Notes: a model not told the origin generated them from the letters alone. Positions 26,029 through 40,576 are shown, counted from the stretch's first letter. The stretch: 64,000 nt of DNA from Setophaga petechia (GCA_024362935.1 JANCRA010000005.1:18798235-18862234), one strand, 5' to 3'. Translations and numbers: made by a program.

Positions 26029-29000
26029 CAGAAAAGTCTTCATCAGCAAATTGGTTAGTAATAACTCTAATAACTATCTAGACATTCATTATACCAATAA
26101 ACTATTTGTTAAATTAAATCAAGTCAAATTACTGAAAGAAAATTCTCAAATGGGGGTTAAAGACTGAGGCTTCCAAAGGAAATCAGTTTTCAGTTATTAC
26201 TTGTTTTATGGTGTTTGGGTGCTGTATGTGTAGGTTTTTCTTTAAAAAAAAATAAGACTATGTGTTTCATAAATTCCTTATTGTGCCTCATTCCGCTGTA
26301 TACTTGACTTGCAAATTGAATTCTCTGTGAAAGAACTTTATCATTGTTGTTCATGAGCTCTGCAATAAAACAGATTGGGATTTTTTTCCTATGATCCAAC
26401 AATTTTCAATATAATAGGTTCTTTATAAGGCATATTTTAACACTCCTGTAGATTAATAATGTGTTAGCTGAAAAAGACAGGTTGAGCCTTGCTCAGTTAT
26501 CCCTCCATTCCAATTACACTGTGACATTAAATCTTGTGACATTTAATAACAAAGACCATTTCACCCATGGCTGCCTCAACTGCAGACAATTTATGAAACA
26601 GCATCCCCTCCTAAGAAACTGTTCTGAAAGGTGGCCTTCTCACATGCTGATATGTCTAACTGCCCATGTAAATTAAATAAGATGTAGGAAAGTATATAAA
26701 ATTGGTCACCTTACACTTACCTGATGGCTTTGACTACAGAAAGAGGGGTTAAAGAGCTGGCATAAATTTCCCTTTGTAAGTGCAGTAGTGTTAATGGACC
26801 AAAATGAGAAAGAACCAGGGTACAAACCAAAGTATTTGCACATACATATGTCTTATTTCTTTATAGTTTTTCACATTTTTAAATTAATTTATAGGTTTAA
26901 AAATGTTCAACTTTTTTTCAAAAACCTGCCATTAAATAACAATTTAGTGACACTACTAAATAAGCCTCTGAATTAAACCTAGTCTTGTCTTCCTCAAGGA
27001 GAACTGAGTGACAAGATGCAGGACCAGCTGAAGATGCTTTCCAGGACAAGCATACACACTCCTTATCACAGAACTATAGGCAAAGAAATCTCAGCTAGAT
27101 GCTCATCTGGCTCCAAAAGTCAAAGATTCACAGCTTGGTCTGAAATAATTAGCCTTGTTGAAGAGCAACTGGCTTCAGGGTTTGCACTAGAATATCCATG
27201 CAAGACCAAGCAAAAATATACTAATGCATCAGCTAACTTGAAGATTGTCTTGAGGATTTTTGCAGCAAGTTCCACTGCATGGTGGTGTAAACCAATACTC
27301 AAACCATTTCAATTACCTTCTGCCTCTAAAATAAAACATATATTAAGTCAGGTGTATGTAAGACTCTGAATTCCCTCAGGAAAAGATGAAAATGATAGAC
27401 AATATTGTGCAAGAAAAGCATTTGTGGCAAATACTAGTCCCTCTGCAAAATTTTAAAATTTTCTACCATCATACGCTAAAGAAAAACTGGACATAAGGTG
27501 CACGAAGTGTTGTTGAGTGCTTGCAGAAAACAATCTCACTTTGACCCCATTCAACTATTCATTCTAGATGATGAACATGATGTGACAGAGATTTCTCTGT
27601 GTGAGGGTGGCAGGAACGATACAAGGAAACAGGCTGGAAAAGGCTAGACTTGTATACAGCACAGGTACACATTTCAAAATTAATTTAAATTTATATTTTG
27701 CTTGAATACCTAGATAGTAAAACTTGAAAGTGTTGCAGTGCACATTTGTGTAGTCCTTTCTCACAGGTTTACTGTTTTCCTTCCTACAGCAGCAGTACTT
27801 GCCATGGGCTTCCTGTTTCCATAAACATTGACCAGTGTTTTTTCATCTACAGAGGAAGGTGCAATGGACTCCTTTCCCACAGCCTTCAGCTGTGCAAAAC
27901 AGTTATTTATCACATGCAGGAGGGCCTGCTAGTGTGGAACTGGCAGGCAGCTACAAGTGCTGGAAGTCCCACTGACTTTTTCCTTTGAAAACATGTTCCC
28001 TAAAGCTCCAAATGAGGAAATCATAATAATAATTATCAAATGCTTCAAAATAATGCTAAACTGAGTTCTGAGGCTATGATGATACAGAAATAATTCACTA
28101 TAAACATACATCCCTGATCCTCATGTGGGAAGCTGGAAAATATTTATGATGAAGTACAATTAAGCTCTGATTCACTGCCATTAAAACTGATGAGGTTTCT
28201 ACCCCTAACTTCCATGGCAGCAGTTCATAAAAAAAAAAAAGCATACATAAAAAGTATTTACTGGGGAAAGCAAAAGTAATTAATATGTATGACTGCATGA
28301 ACTCTTATATATAAAGATATTACAGCTCAATACCTTCCTGTTTTCCAAAGTCAATGCATCTGAAAAAAATGCAACAATTTTGTCCTGTGTCTAATTTCTT
28401 GTTCTTATCTTCTTATGTTATATTTTAAAAATGTGTCTTCATATTTCCCATAAGCTTTTTTTAATGTCTAGAAAATGTCTTCAAGCTCTTCTATTTCTGC
28501 TATGAGTTAAATTTCTATATACATTATGGCCAAGTTTCTGCTAAAAAAACAACAAAACTTATCTGTGAAACAGGAATTGAATTTCCTTACTCTACTTAAA
28601 TGCCAGCAGTAATTACAACACAGGACTTTGTCTCATGCAATTTCTTTGGCTTTTTAAACCAAGAACTAGAAGTTTGATAGCAAATTCAAATGAACGTATT
28701 ATTTGGCTTATCTGAAAATGCAGAGTCAGATCCAATTAAACACAATTAACTTCAAAAACTGCCACCACTTCTGAGGGTGAATCATATCCCTGCCAGTAAT
28801 GGGACAGTCTCTCCAAAGTCTCTCACCAGCCACAAACATCCTTCAGCCCAGAAGGACCAACTCTGCTGAGCTCCTAAATGCTGACATTGTCCAGTTAGTG
28901 TGGCTGCAGGTAATCTGTGCAAATGAAGCACAAGGGCTCTTCATCATCTTTATAAGAGTTTCTTGTGCTTCAATGGGCAGAGGAATTGAAGGACCAGTGA

Positions 29001-32000
29001 ACTGTAACTTGTATGGGACTGATGAACTCTGAGAAGGGAGGCAAGAGATGCCAACTAACTACTCCAGTACAGAAAGGGTGATCATAGAGCAGTTCTGTAC
29101 CTTCAAATAGCATTATTTATTTGTTTCTACAAAGAAAGAATTGACAAATCCAACAGCACAGTCAGCTGGAGGATCCTGATAGAATATGCTGAGAACTAAA
29201 TAAGAATTTACATAAATGTGGCAATTCATGTATAAAAGCTACTTGTAGATCATAGAGTCAGTAATTAATGACATTTTGGCCTCCTTACAAGCTCCAACAC
29301 TCTAAGACAGACCTTGTACTGAAGGAAAGTAGCTATTTTAGAATTCTTTTGCATTCAGGGTCCTCCAGAGAAAAGATTCAACAGGATAGCCCTGCAGAAT
29401 ATCTCACTAAGAAATCTTTTCTGTGATGCAACCGTAGTGCTATCTTGGCTTTTCTAACTGGACAGTTAGGACTTGAGAGCTGAAGAAATAATTTGTCTCT
29501 ATAGATCATCTCCATGTGCTCATTGCCTGGAAGTCTGCATTAAGAAGTACAACTTTTTATATGTCATTTTAAATCAGGCTGCAGCAGGTACACAGTTATT
29601 TGAAGCTATATTCCAAACATTCCATTGAACAGAACCACACGGTCACAGAAAACCCATTCTGTCACTTAGACTGTCTATCCATTGAATAACTGGCCTAACC
29701 TGCCTCCCTGAGTGCTATGCTGCATTTTCCAACTTTTATACTAAAGTACATTTCTTCAGATGCATAAAAGAACCCCTTGTTATTCTGTAAAATCTGTTTC
29801 CTTTCATCTGAGAACTAAATAAAATATCTGGAAATATGTGTAGGGAACAGAATGAGAAGTGAATTTTGGCTATTTCTATGTTGAAGGAAACAGATATAGT
29901 AAAGAAGACTTCAAGGGCCCTAAAACCATAAAGAACATTGTTTATGAGGTGAAAGGTGGAAAATGAAAAAATTTCAGAGTAATATTTAGGACAGGAAGAT
30001 TTTAATCGTCAGCCTGAAAGCTGATGATTCTTCAACACTAAATACTGTCTCCATGATAGCTGTAGTTCCATGACTATAATTAATCAGTAGCAGAACATAT
30101 GCTGTTAAGCCAACTGCAATTTCTGAGAAAATGTAACATATTCAAAACACCATCTAATTTCACTAATCTCTATTTTTACAATATGCTCTAATAAGATTCA
30201 ATGCTAGTACTCTTTCAAGAAACAGATTTATCTAGGGAGTCAAGGCTAAAATACATTATTAACATGGATAAAGAGTTTTACATTCAGAAAGAAAAAACAT
30301 GGCATATATCTGATTATTTGATAAAAAATGTAAAAAAAATCACATCGAGGTGAAGAGGAAAGTTTTGAAATTATCTATACTGACAAACTACAAAAAACAC
30401 TGACGTGTTGCTCAGTGATCCTCAGTAAAGCTGAGCAAGAAGTTTCAGACAAATCAGAAACTTCATTCTAACTTTGTGTCCACTCCTAGATTGTAAGATA
30501 AAAATTATCTAATTGTTTTTTCAAGTAATTCAGAACTACTGATATGGCAGCTCCCTGACTGTCAGCCTCCCTGCCCAACAAACATCTACATATTCTTGAA
30601 CAGGGCAACTCACTAGCTGGATGTCAGACAAACCGCTGGAACAAAATTTTCACTTCTCTCCACTACCTGTATTTGCTCTCACCTCCTTCCCTTACAGACA
30701 CCACCTTATCCACCGTGGTAATGACTATTTTAAAGCACTGACTCTCCTTTTGTCTGTTAATACTCATTTCACTTGGAAGGGGTAACTTCATGACCATTCC
30801 ATATTCCTGTTCCCAGATATGAGTCATCCTCCACCTTCTGCCCTCTGTGACTGTGCAATTATTTAAAAGTAAATAGCTAAGAGGGATGCAAGTAGTTTTA
30901 AAATCCAGTTTGTCATGCCTACATGCTTTCTCCAACAAATACCAGTCCTATCTCAAAAGTTAAAACTTTCTATTTTGTTGGGAATAAAAGCATTTAATCT
31001 GAACACGTTCTCTTCTTCAGATGTCCACTTACAGCTGTGAAAAATTATTTTTTCATATAGCTTTATTTTTCAGCTATTTCACTGCTTTTAACTCACAGGA
31101 AAAAAAAAAAAGGTGTATTCATTTGTCATCTGTATTTCAAATATCCTGCAGAAGTATATTAGATAAAAAAACTGACCAAAAAAACCCTGACCAAATCTAT
31201 GGTTTATATAATTTCTTAAGAGCTGATTTTTCAATTAAGAAATTGCCAGAGCAAGCTATATCCAAGTACTCTACAACAAACAGAAGAGACTTAGTCTTGC
31301 ACCAAGAGACTGAGACTTAGACACATTCCACCTACAGTAAACATTAGCATTTCCATTCCCCCCTTCAAACTGTGTCAAGAATGGCATTGTTACAGAACCA
31401 ATTTTTCCATTATACCCTGGGAAAAAAATGAAAAATTATGAATTAGAACAATGCTTCTGTGAGATTGCTAATGTAAAAAGTGACTTGTTCTACAATGACA
31501 TAGAAAATGTTCTTAACTGCCATTTGAGGAAGGGCAATGACACTGATTATTCTATCACAGACTAATTGGCACCGTGATGTGAAATTATGTTCTGGTGTGA
31601 TAACCTGTGACCCCTAAGAAGGATCAGACAGATGTGTCACAGCTGGTTACTACCTGAAGGAAGATACCTGTGCACCAAGTGACTGCTGTGTGGATGCAGG
31701 TGTGTTTGTAAAGCTGCACTGCTGCAGAAGATGCAAAACCATCATAGCTGCCTGGCAGAACAGAAGCATTACAGTCATATCAGTGCAGCCATGCTTCCAA
31801 AACAGTATTTAACAAACTGCTTTTTCCTTTTTCTCCTTCCTGCTTAGGCCCATCTGATGTGAGGTATAGTCATGAGTTGAGCATATTACTGAGTGTGGGT
31901 AACTCACAGAAACAGAAGGCTGAGTCTCCCCCAGGCAGCCTGAGCTCTTTCTGCCCATGCTCTTAGGGAGCTGGATGCAAAGTCTGTCCTGCTTACACAA

Positions 32001-35000
32001 TGCTCTGCTTTGGCCATGCCTTGCTGCATCAGCTTGAGCACAGGCCCTTCAGCTGAGCTGCCACTAGCTCCATTCCCTCCATGACCCAAGAATGTCTATT
32101 TTAAAAGACTAGAAGAAAATTTAAAAATCAAAGAAAAAGGAAGGAGAGAGGACTGATGAGCTTGGTCTTCAAGAAGTCAGCAAGAACACAAGTAAGAACC
32201 ACAAGGAAAAAAAAAAGCTTCAGTAATAGGGGAGAGAAGAAAATATTACGGAAACTGTCCTGTCATGACAGGTTAGAAAAAAAACCAGCAGCAGACCTGG
32301 AAATAAATCTGATAGTGAAACATGAGGAAGGGCAAATGAACTTTGTTTTGCAATGTGAGTTTGTGATGATGATAGGACACAGCAGAAGTGCAAGGAAAAT
32401 AGCTGAGTGTAAGGAAAATGAACCTGAGTAAGGGATGAATGAAGAGGTGTTGGGAAGCTGGATATCATTGCTCTTTATTACAATGTTGTAATTGAATAAG
32501 ACGTCAGTCTCACGTGGGTAAGGCAGTGTTTCCTAAAGCATGAGTTGGGCATGATACCCTTGGAGGGTTGTGTGGATGCTTTGTACTGCACACCCTAGAT
32601 AGAACCTCCTGCAGCCCTCAGGACGTTTCATTCATAGAAGCAACTCTGCTTTCAATCTGGGTCACCTTTAATAGCAACCCCTCTCAATTCTCATTTCTAA
32701 TTTAATTGGTGTCCTCCAATAAGTCTTCTCTTTTTCTGCTGCTGTGACTGCAATTCACAGAACACTGGATTATGCTACAGTTACCCATGTCTGTTTGGGC
32801 ATGCATTTTAATGGACAGTCTGGATATAGCACCAGGTTAAATTCAGGGACACACTAACTGAATGTGAAGCACAACACAGAAAAGATGACATTCAAATGAG
32901 AGTTTGCTTGCTAACACTGCAAGCATATGAAATTCAAGAAACATATCTACCTTACACTTTGTTCCTGTCCAGGATAAACAGGCCTGACTCAGTATTTGCT
33001 GATTGGACACCACCAGCAGCATCTCAGGTGGATGAACTTGGTAAGCTACAGCTACTTAGATAAAAGAGATCTCACCCATCTGTTGGAGGACCAACACATG
33101 CTGAGTCAAGAGGCTCCCCACACATTTCCTGTTCCATGGTGCTTATACAGAGTTTTCATTTATTCATTGGTTGAGCAGCAAAGAATATTTTTTCTGTTTG
33201 CTGAGGCTTCTATGCCTCCATATGCTGCACTCAGGCTTACAACCTAGGCAAATTCAAATCCCTGAAATCCTAGCTAGATATGGAGGGAAGTCATCAGACA
33301 CAGAGAACAGCTCATACCATTCTCAGCTTCCCAATGGTCTGTAACTTCATCCATTGTCAGGCCAGGGTGGGGGCCAAATAAGATCAGAGAGTGCCCAACA
33401 GCAGATTTATACAGGCTACACTCACTGCCTTTTGCTGCCATGCAGTGTAGATAGAGCATTCATCCAAGGAATAAAAACAATCTTTCAATCAGTGCCTTAA
33501 GAATATGTAAGTGTAAAATTTTTCTAGGCAAAGCTATTCCAGTTTTGGGTCTCTAGTGACACATGAGGCAGAGATAATAACAGCTAGGAGAAACAGGAGC
33601 AAAAGCAAAGATGTTCATAATGATACACAAAATTCTAATTAAAACGTCTCAGCAAGCATTGAAATTTATTTGCCACTGTTGTTGTGACATGCATACTGAA
33701 TTCAATGTGTAATCAGTGCTAATCTGTTCCAATGCTTGCAATATCAGCAACATCATTGCAGACCACAAGTAGAATTCTACAAATAATGAGGACAGTTGAG
33801 AAAGACAACTTAGAAAGGTCCTTAAATATCATCCAAAACAACAGCAAAATTACAAGAAATTCTGTAACCTCAGAAAACTGTCTAGTTCTCCTTCAGGCTA
33901 ACTGAAATCTGCAGGTGGGGGCAGTACTTGTTCCTTTTAACAAGATATCCCTGGTAAGGAAAAGTGTCAACACAACTGCTATAATTATTTCTATCTTAAC
34001 AATAAAGATTTTTCCTGCCTGCCTACAGTCCAGACAGGATTTTTGTGTCTGTAGGAGCCTAATTCATTTGTTCTACTGAAAAGGAGAACATATATTTTAA
34101 AGGGCTTACTTTTCTTGGTCCTGTTGCTTCATTTGTTCTTTATGAACAGATACAGCATGTGTACACTTTTAAGATCTCTTACAATGCATATGTTATTCAA
34201 TATGATAATTTGCTTATGATTTAATTGATGCCAAAACAGAAGCACCTATGAACATTTTTAATGAGCCAGCTTGAGATTACCTATTCATGTTGATTTATTT
34301 TTTAAAAAGTACCTCAATAGCTTCCTTAAGGATTGGGGGCACCGGCTGAGCAATCAGTTAATGATTTTTATCATAATTACAAGATTTAGCATCTGCCAGA
34401 CCAAAACCTGTTTCCTAGAGAACAGAAGGCCTGACCTTGAGTGGAAAATAAATCTCAAGTTGCAATTATGAAAATTATAATTTCTCCCTTTTCCACGAAA
34501 AGCTTGCCAAGAAAGTTAAATTATTTCAGAAATATGTAGGGATACTGCTGTTAAATTACATGGAAATTTGAATATAAAAATTCCTTCATGATCTTCTTCC
34601 AAAGTATTCTAAAATCCAAGTCAAGCGTATTTTAATCTTGCACTGGTACAGACCTCCTTGCTTCTCTAAAAGGCCACCAAAATGCCACTGAAGTTAAAAT
34701 GGATGAGTTAACCTTTTGAAAAGTAGTCATAGCCCCACAATTATTCTGACCTTTGACTGTACAATCTTTTAACTTTCCTAGCTATTCATTTAATGCCCAT
34801 TTGTAATTTTTAAAATTATTACCACACGATTGAAAACATTTTTTTGGCAATCCATCACTATGACATGTAGCAGTTTGCAACAATGAAGCATTTTGGTACA
34901 GGCAGTTTTAATTATTTGACCAATAATAAAGAAGGCAAAGACTTACGTAGGGGAGGCAAAAACTACAAGAGGGGCAGAAGCCCACAGAGAATTGCTGTGA

Positions 35001-35839
35001 AATGTTTTTACAACCATCTTAATGCATAAATCTGCTTTGATGAATAGATAGGTGCTGAGATTTAAAAAAACAAAAAAAAGTAAAAACACAAAACCAAACC
35101 CTTCCAGCCTCCCCCTCAAAAAACTGATGTGGTTATTGCTCATCCCTCAGCAAGTAAAGAAAGACTCATCTACACAGCCTTGGAGATTTCACTTCAGCTG
35201 TAAGAATAGGGAAATGGTCTGGATTCCACTAAATCCTGTACAGCTAGAGTAGATCTGGAATTCTTACCTTGATTCTGTTCATAATTAAATGGAATTTGCA
35301 CTGACTAGCACTAAAAAGTTATTAACAGTCATGAAACAATAGTTTATCCCCTATTCCTTCCGAGTTTGGAGATTGTTAAAGATTACCAGTAACCTGTCTA
35401 CTCCACTGATAATTCTGTAGATCTTTATCGACGGCCTACTACTTGAAGCACTGGTGACGGTACATTTTGGTCAGCAATGTGACTTCACAGCCCAAGTGAT
35501 CTGTTGGGCACTTGTGCATCTCCAGAATAACTTTTCTACATGGTCTCCCCTCTAAAATTGAGAGAATCTAAGTTTGCAGGGCCATTTCAGAGTGACAACA
35601 CCCACTGCAGAGGGTTAGCAAAGTCAGAGCACATTTCTGCCCTAATCCCAGGTTGAAACAAATTCGTAATGGGAGAGGAGACTGACTGTGATGCCAAAAG
35701 GAAATCTATAAATCAGATGCAAAATTATCACATTGACCCAACTGAAGAGTACAACAGTAGCACCAAAACAAAAGTAGTATTTATTACTGAGTTCCACTGG
35801 CTATGGCAGTACCTTTTAACCTACTTCTCAGTAAGGACC

Positions 35840-35882
35840 AGCGAGTAATCAACGTTACGTCTTAAAAGTCACTCGTGCACTG
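35840..35882. promoter_or_regulatory. Local CpG cluster with CRE-like word
   Basis: Four CpGs fall within about 40 bases (cagcgag, aacgtt, tacgtc, ctcgtg) in a region otherwise almost free of them. The string 'gttacgtctt' resembles an ATF/CREB-type half site. CpG retention suggests either an unmethylated regulatory site or chance. Confidence 0.22.
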
Positions 35883-38800
35883 ATAAATACAAAGGCCAGA
35901 AGGCAAAAGCATCTCAGCAGTCCTGTCACCTACACTTCTGTCAGCCCTTCCTTATCACCTGGAATTTTTGAAACTGTAAAATAGAAACATGTCAATTTAA
36001 AAAGAATGAAAATTAAACAGCTTAAGCAAAGTAAGGTAAAAAAAACTATCATGAGCCAACTGCTAAATACTGAGTAACTCTCAGTAACTGCAATTCACAA
36101 ACCCTGGAGGTAATAACAACAAAATCCATTTTAAACCACAACCAGTGTATGTAGCTATGGTTAAGAAATTATTCAGACACCTTTTGATTAACATTATTAT
36201 TGTTTCATTTCAATTGTTTCACAGGAATCTTAGAGTAGTTCATTCTCTCTTACAGCAAGCTGTATGGATAATACTGTAGCTTAACCTTCCTACAAAAAAG
36301 TAGTCTATATTTCATTTTAAGTTATCTAACTGCTACCATATTCTTTTCTGCAACTCTAACGTCTCTCCTTTATTTAATATTCTCCAGATACGCATTGAAA
36401 AGAAATCTGGGAGTTTACAGTGAATATCACTTCAGCATTGATTAATCTCTCAGCACACAAGAATTGTTACAAGTCAGTCCTACATTCAAACTTTGAAGAG
36501 ATTTTTAATGACCGAAGAAGCAATGAAACTTCCAAGAAGTTCACTAGAAACATGCTAACTTATACAAGAGGAAAAAAAATCATAGAAACAAGACATTTTA
36601 GTGGAAGGGGAAAAGCAATCACTGAATTTTCTAAAGCAGTAAGAAAATTGACATGTAGGCATGTTTAAATCACAGCGGAAATAAAGTAAATATCAAATGA
36701 GAAAAGCTGACTTGCTGCATCCCAATGGAAATGCCTTAAATTAAAGCAGAGAGATGCAAGAGTAAGAAACCTATCACAGTAACCTTTTGAGATCAGGTCT
36801 GCATTACAAAAATATCTGTGAAAGACAACTAAACCCTCTTCCTGTGTACATGGTTCAGAATTTAAAGAATTAAATAGTATTGAGACAGTTCCTTCTCTGG
36901 CTGTTCTCATAGTTGGAATAGCAGGAATCTAAAGCAGTCATTCATGAACATGAAGAGCTAGATTGAAAATTGATTATGTTAGGATGAAAAATGTTCCAAA
37001 AAACTTCCATTAAGTATGTTATTAAATTATCAGATCAAATATATAAGGACATAGCCATAACATTAAACATAATATGCTATGAAGTCCAGCATTTTTCCTC
37101 TTAATAGAACCTTGAAAACATGTCAAATATATCCCATATATTATTCATCAAACTGACATCTTTTGGGCTGGCAATTTTTTACTTTTCAATATGTATTCAG
37201 AATATGCATTTCTGAAAATTGTTTAAAAAGAAGTAGCCTTGTCAGGTGTGCACTGATGAAAACAATTACCACCTAGATATTTACTTCTGCTGACAGCAGA
37301 GGTGGTTGAAAGCAGCACAGCCTCTAGACCATGCTGCCCCTTACAAGTGCACCAAAGTTAGAAAAAAGAAAGAAAACCAGAAGTTGGAGGTTTGTAATTA
37401 GAATTTGCTAATTTGTCAAAATTAAACCATTATGTAGACAACTGAATTATTTCAATAAAATTATAGCAGGATCAAAAGCAGATCTTCTGAGGAAGCTAAG
37501 AGAAGCAGCTTCTCACAAGGAAGTTTCCCTGGTTTTCTGTCAGCACGTTTACCCCTTTGCCAGCAACTTGCTGAAGGCTAAAACATATTAGCCCAGTCTG
37601 AAACATGCAGGTGTTTCATTTACCATCTCTTCACACAGTGCATCAAGAATAACACTGAATAACTTAAATGTCACAACACTGAAGTTAAAAATGCCCAATG
37701 GATAATATTTCCAAAATGAAAGAAGTTCTTCATTGACTTTTGACATTATCCATCAGGCTGTATTTTAGTTGAATTAGGCCATGGAACCTTTTCCAAACCT
37801 AAAATCATCATACATCATTACAACTTCATTGGCTAAGATGGCTAAATAACATTGGGAGCAGCATTGCCATTTCACCAGGCAAATAACTGCCATTAGGGTC
37901 TTATGTACACAGACATAATAACAGAAACATAGGTAATTACCAATATCTAAAATTAAGAGATAGTACAGTTTTTCTGTAACTTCACAATTCAACATAACTT
38001 GGCATTTTGATCTTCTGTATGGGAAACTGTTTTAATCCTGGTCTTCAGTAATGCTTACTGTAGCCTGCAAAGGTGGGTAAACTGTTCCATTTATTCAGAA
38101 GCAAGGATAACTGTCTCAAAGCATAAACAGAAACAGTTCCCTAGCTGCCACCAAAAGTTAGTGCCAGAAATTTAAGATGTTATCTTAAAATTTTCTGAAA
38201 AAACACCAACAGATGTAGTTAGGGATTGAGGCAAAAATAGTGTTAAGTTCATCCATCTTCTTTCTGTTCTGTGTAAGACCATTACAGTTCAACAGTGAAA
38301 AGATCAGCATTTTGGAATTAGCAGATAAGAAGAGAAAACTTGCCAGGCACTCTTGACATCAGTTTCTGTTACTCAGAATTGAAAAGCTTTTATCTCATTC
38401 TTTGTTGCAGTCAAAAGAGATGACTGCTTCTCATGCTTTTAACAGTGGAGTGGGTCCAGGAATATATTAAATTGAAGCCTTTTTGGTTTTTTGTCTCACA
38501 TGTTTAAAAGCAGAGTTTAGAGTTGCCTGTTCATGCATTCTATGTATATTTCAGAACCTGGTCTTGTAATGAGCATTACATGTACTAGGTTTTCATTCTC
38601 AAGATTTTCCACTAAAAGAAAAGAATTTTGATCACAGTCCATTGTGAGAGATGAAAAATAATGGAACAGTTTTTTCAGGAATAGAATTATAGTTCACTAA
38701 TACCAACATGTATCCTTCCTATCAAATACAAATCCATCTAGCATAATGTTCACAGGCATAACAGCAGTAAGAATGCACAGTAAGATCTCAGGTTATACCC

Positions 38801-39840
38801 CTGTTTCCTTCTTTAACACTGTAGAGACATGAAATCCAAAGCTTAGACATGGAACACATGAATCTAGAAATCTAAACTATCTTAAATATAGGATGATATA
38901 AAAAGCATAAGTAAACCTTTCAAATAAACTTTTCAGGAACTGGAATGCGATAAATGCTTCTGCAAGTTGAGAAGTTTCTCAAACTATTTTTGAGAAAAAA
39001 GTAGTTCTCAAGGACATGTGGTAAACTATCCTTTATCATTCTCTCTAAATGATATAGATGTATGGTTAATAACACATTTTACTCTCAATGGTACACAAAC
39101 TGGGATCTGAGAGTAATACAGTTATAAAACCAGCATACCTCCTTGTACCATGTGGGAAGAAATATCGTCTCAAAACTACATTTTGGCTTTATTGCATGTA
39201 AGAATGTGAGAAAAGCACAAAAATGTGCCATCTATTGATATCACAGATGAATTTACAGAGTCACAAACTATAAATCCTGTGAATTTCACAAGGAATGTTA
39301 TTTTACTATTTATTCATTTTTGTAGAGCTCCAATTCCTGAATAGTTTATTCCCGTAAGACATTTTAGAAATAATTTTTACTGATAAATGTTTCCATGGCA
39401 AAAAACATCCTTTTTATTTATTTATGTACAGTGTGTGACTCAAGCAATGGAATTCTTCTACTGTTCCACTCAAAAGTGTTTTAGTATAATAAATATTATA
39501 TATATTTTCCTAATATTCAGAATTATTTCTCAAAAAAACTTTATAAATAGGGAGAAATCATTACACAGTGTGTACTCATTCCACTTACAGGTAATTAATT
39601 AAAAGCCAAGAAAGCATAAAGAAACTTCCTATGACACTAAAGTTCCATTTTCCCTTGAATGATCTTCAAGCAATAAATATCTCCATATTCATTCTGTAGC
39701 ATGTCAGTAGGATGTAACAATTTCTGATGGTTAGGGATCCACCAAGGATGGTAATCCAGCAGCATCATTCACCCCTTAAGCACAAAAGCCCAACTGCACT
39801 GAAAGTAAACCTTTCACACTTGGAAACAGCCAAAACCAGT

Positions 39841-39939
39841 CCAGATGTGGTCAGGACAAACAGCTCTAGGTGGCACTGAGGTTGAACCAGTTCACCTGCA
39901 AAGATCCCTTTCAACTTCAACTATTTTGAGATTCTGTGA
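39841..39939 (+). mobile_element. CR1 LINE 3' end, diverged
   Basis: The right end reads 'ggtggcactgaggttgaacc', then 'gatccctttcaacttcaact' and 'gagattctgtgaa'. This matches the CR1 3' terminus in which 'ggtcccttccaacctcaac' is followed by repeats of 'attctgtga'. It is more diverged than the 25.7 kb copy and its left boundary is uncertain; related sequence may begin near 39.73 kb. Confidence 0.7.
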
Positions 39940-40199
39940 AAATGGGAGGTGTAAACCCCTCTTGTTACAGTACAGTGAAAAATGCACTGCTACTACCAGA
40001 AATCAGTACCTCACTTCATGAGGTGCTTCAAAACCAAGAACGTGGGCCATGCTCTTCTCATCCATTAGCTGTGACCACCCAGTCTGTCCCAGCTACCTGA
40101 GTGCAACCCAGCCAGGACCAGCACACACCTGGGCATGTGCTGACCTTCAGTCACATAAACTGGCCAGCAAGTGAACCAGCACCTTTGTATGCAAATACA

Positions 40200-40247
40200 C
40201 CCTTCCATTTATTTCAGATAAACCCCTTCCATTTATTTTAGGTAAAT
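40200..40247. repeat. Two-copy 24-bp tandem duplication
   Basis: The unit 'cccttccatttatttcagat' plus 'aaac' is followed immediately by 'cccttccatttattttaggt' plus 'aaat'. The copies differ at three positions. Confidence 0.85.
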
Positions 40248-40544
40248 GCCTTTAGAACAATATGGTGCTTAGAATTTAAGATTTACTAGAGTTTATTACT
40301 CTTTTGAACAGTATCTGCATTTTGAACTCAGAAGCTGTCATGGTAAAATAACACAAAACCAGTGAGAAGAAATCACATACCTACGCTGATTCAAAGTCAG
40401 CACATCATCTCAACAGTACATTTGTGGAAATTATTAATAATTTACTTGCCATTCATAATTTACTTCAGATTTTTTTTGCTTTTTTACTTAGCAATGAAAT
40501 GTCTATGAGTGGATCACAATTTTCTCATATTTATTATTCATTAC

Positions 40545-40576
40545 AACTGTTTGCTGAATAATTTCTGCAAACAGTT
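40545..40576. repeat. 10-bp perfect inverted repeat, 12-base loop
   Basis: The arms 'aactgtttgc' (40545-40554) and 'gcaaacagtt' (40567-40576) flank 'tgaataatttct'. Each arm contains a forkhead-like TGTTTGC/GCAAACA word. Two inverted forkhead-type sites are therefore an alternative reading to a structural hairpin; that reading is inference. Confidence 0.85.

Larger units (their letters stand above)
25861..39840. other. AT-rich noncoding block with mild GC patches
   Basis: No gene is recognised. The longest open frame in the whole window (27016-27369, +, 117 codons) shows no domain, signal peptide or family resemblance. A-runs of 12 occur at 28229-28240 and 31100-31111. Slightly GC-richer sequence occurs near 31.6-32.1 kb and 32.5-33.4 kb, with no coding signature. 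A cluster of CpGs around 35845-35880 is listed separately. Otherwise nothing stands out. Confidence 0.6.

Noticed and set aside
27016..27369. Longest open frame in the window (117 codons, + strand)
   Set aside because: No domain, signal peptide or family resemblance, no splice or promoter context, and a length expected by chance in 64 kb read in six frames.
28796..28909. 114-bp segment between 'ccctgccag' and 'cag|gtaatc'
   Set aside because: Weak acceptor tract and an ordinary frame with no recognisable peptide.
31021..31320. 99-codon frame starting with ATG immediately after 'ttctcttcttcag'
   Set aside because: The acceptor-like sequence is good, but the translation is low in complexity, includes a poly-A-coded lysine run and resembles nothing known.
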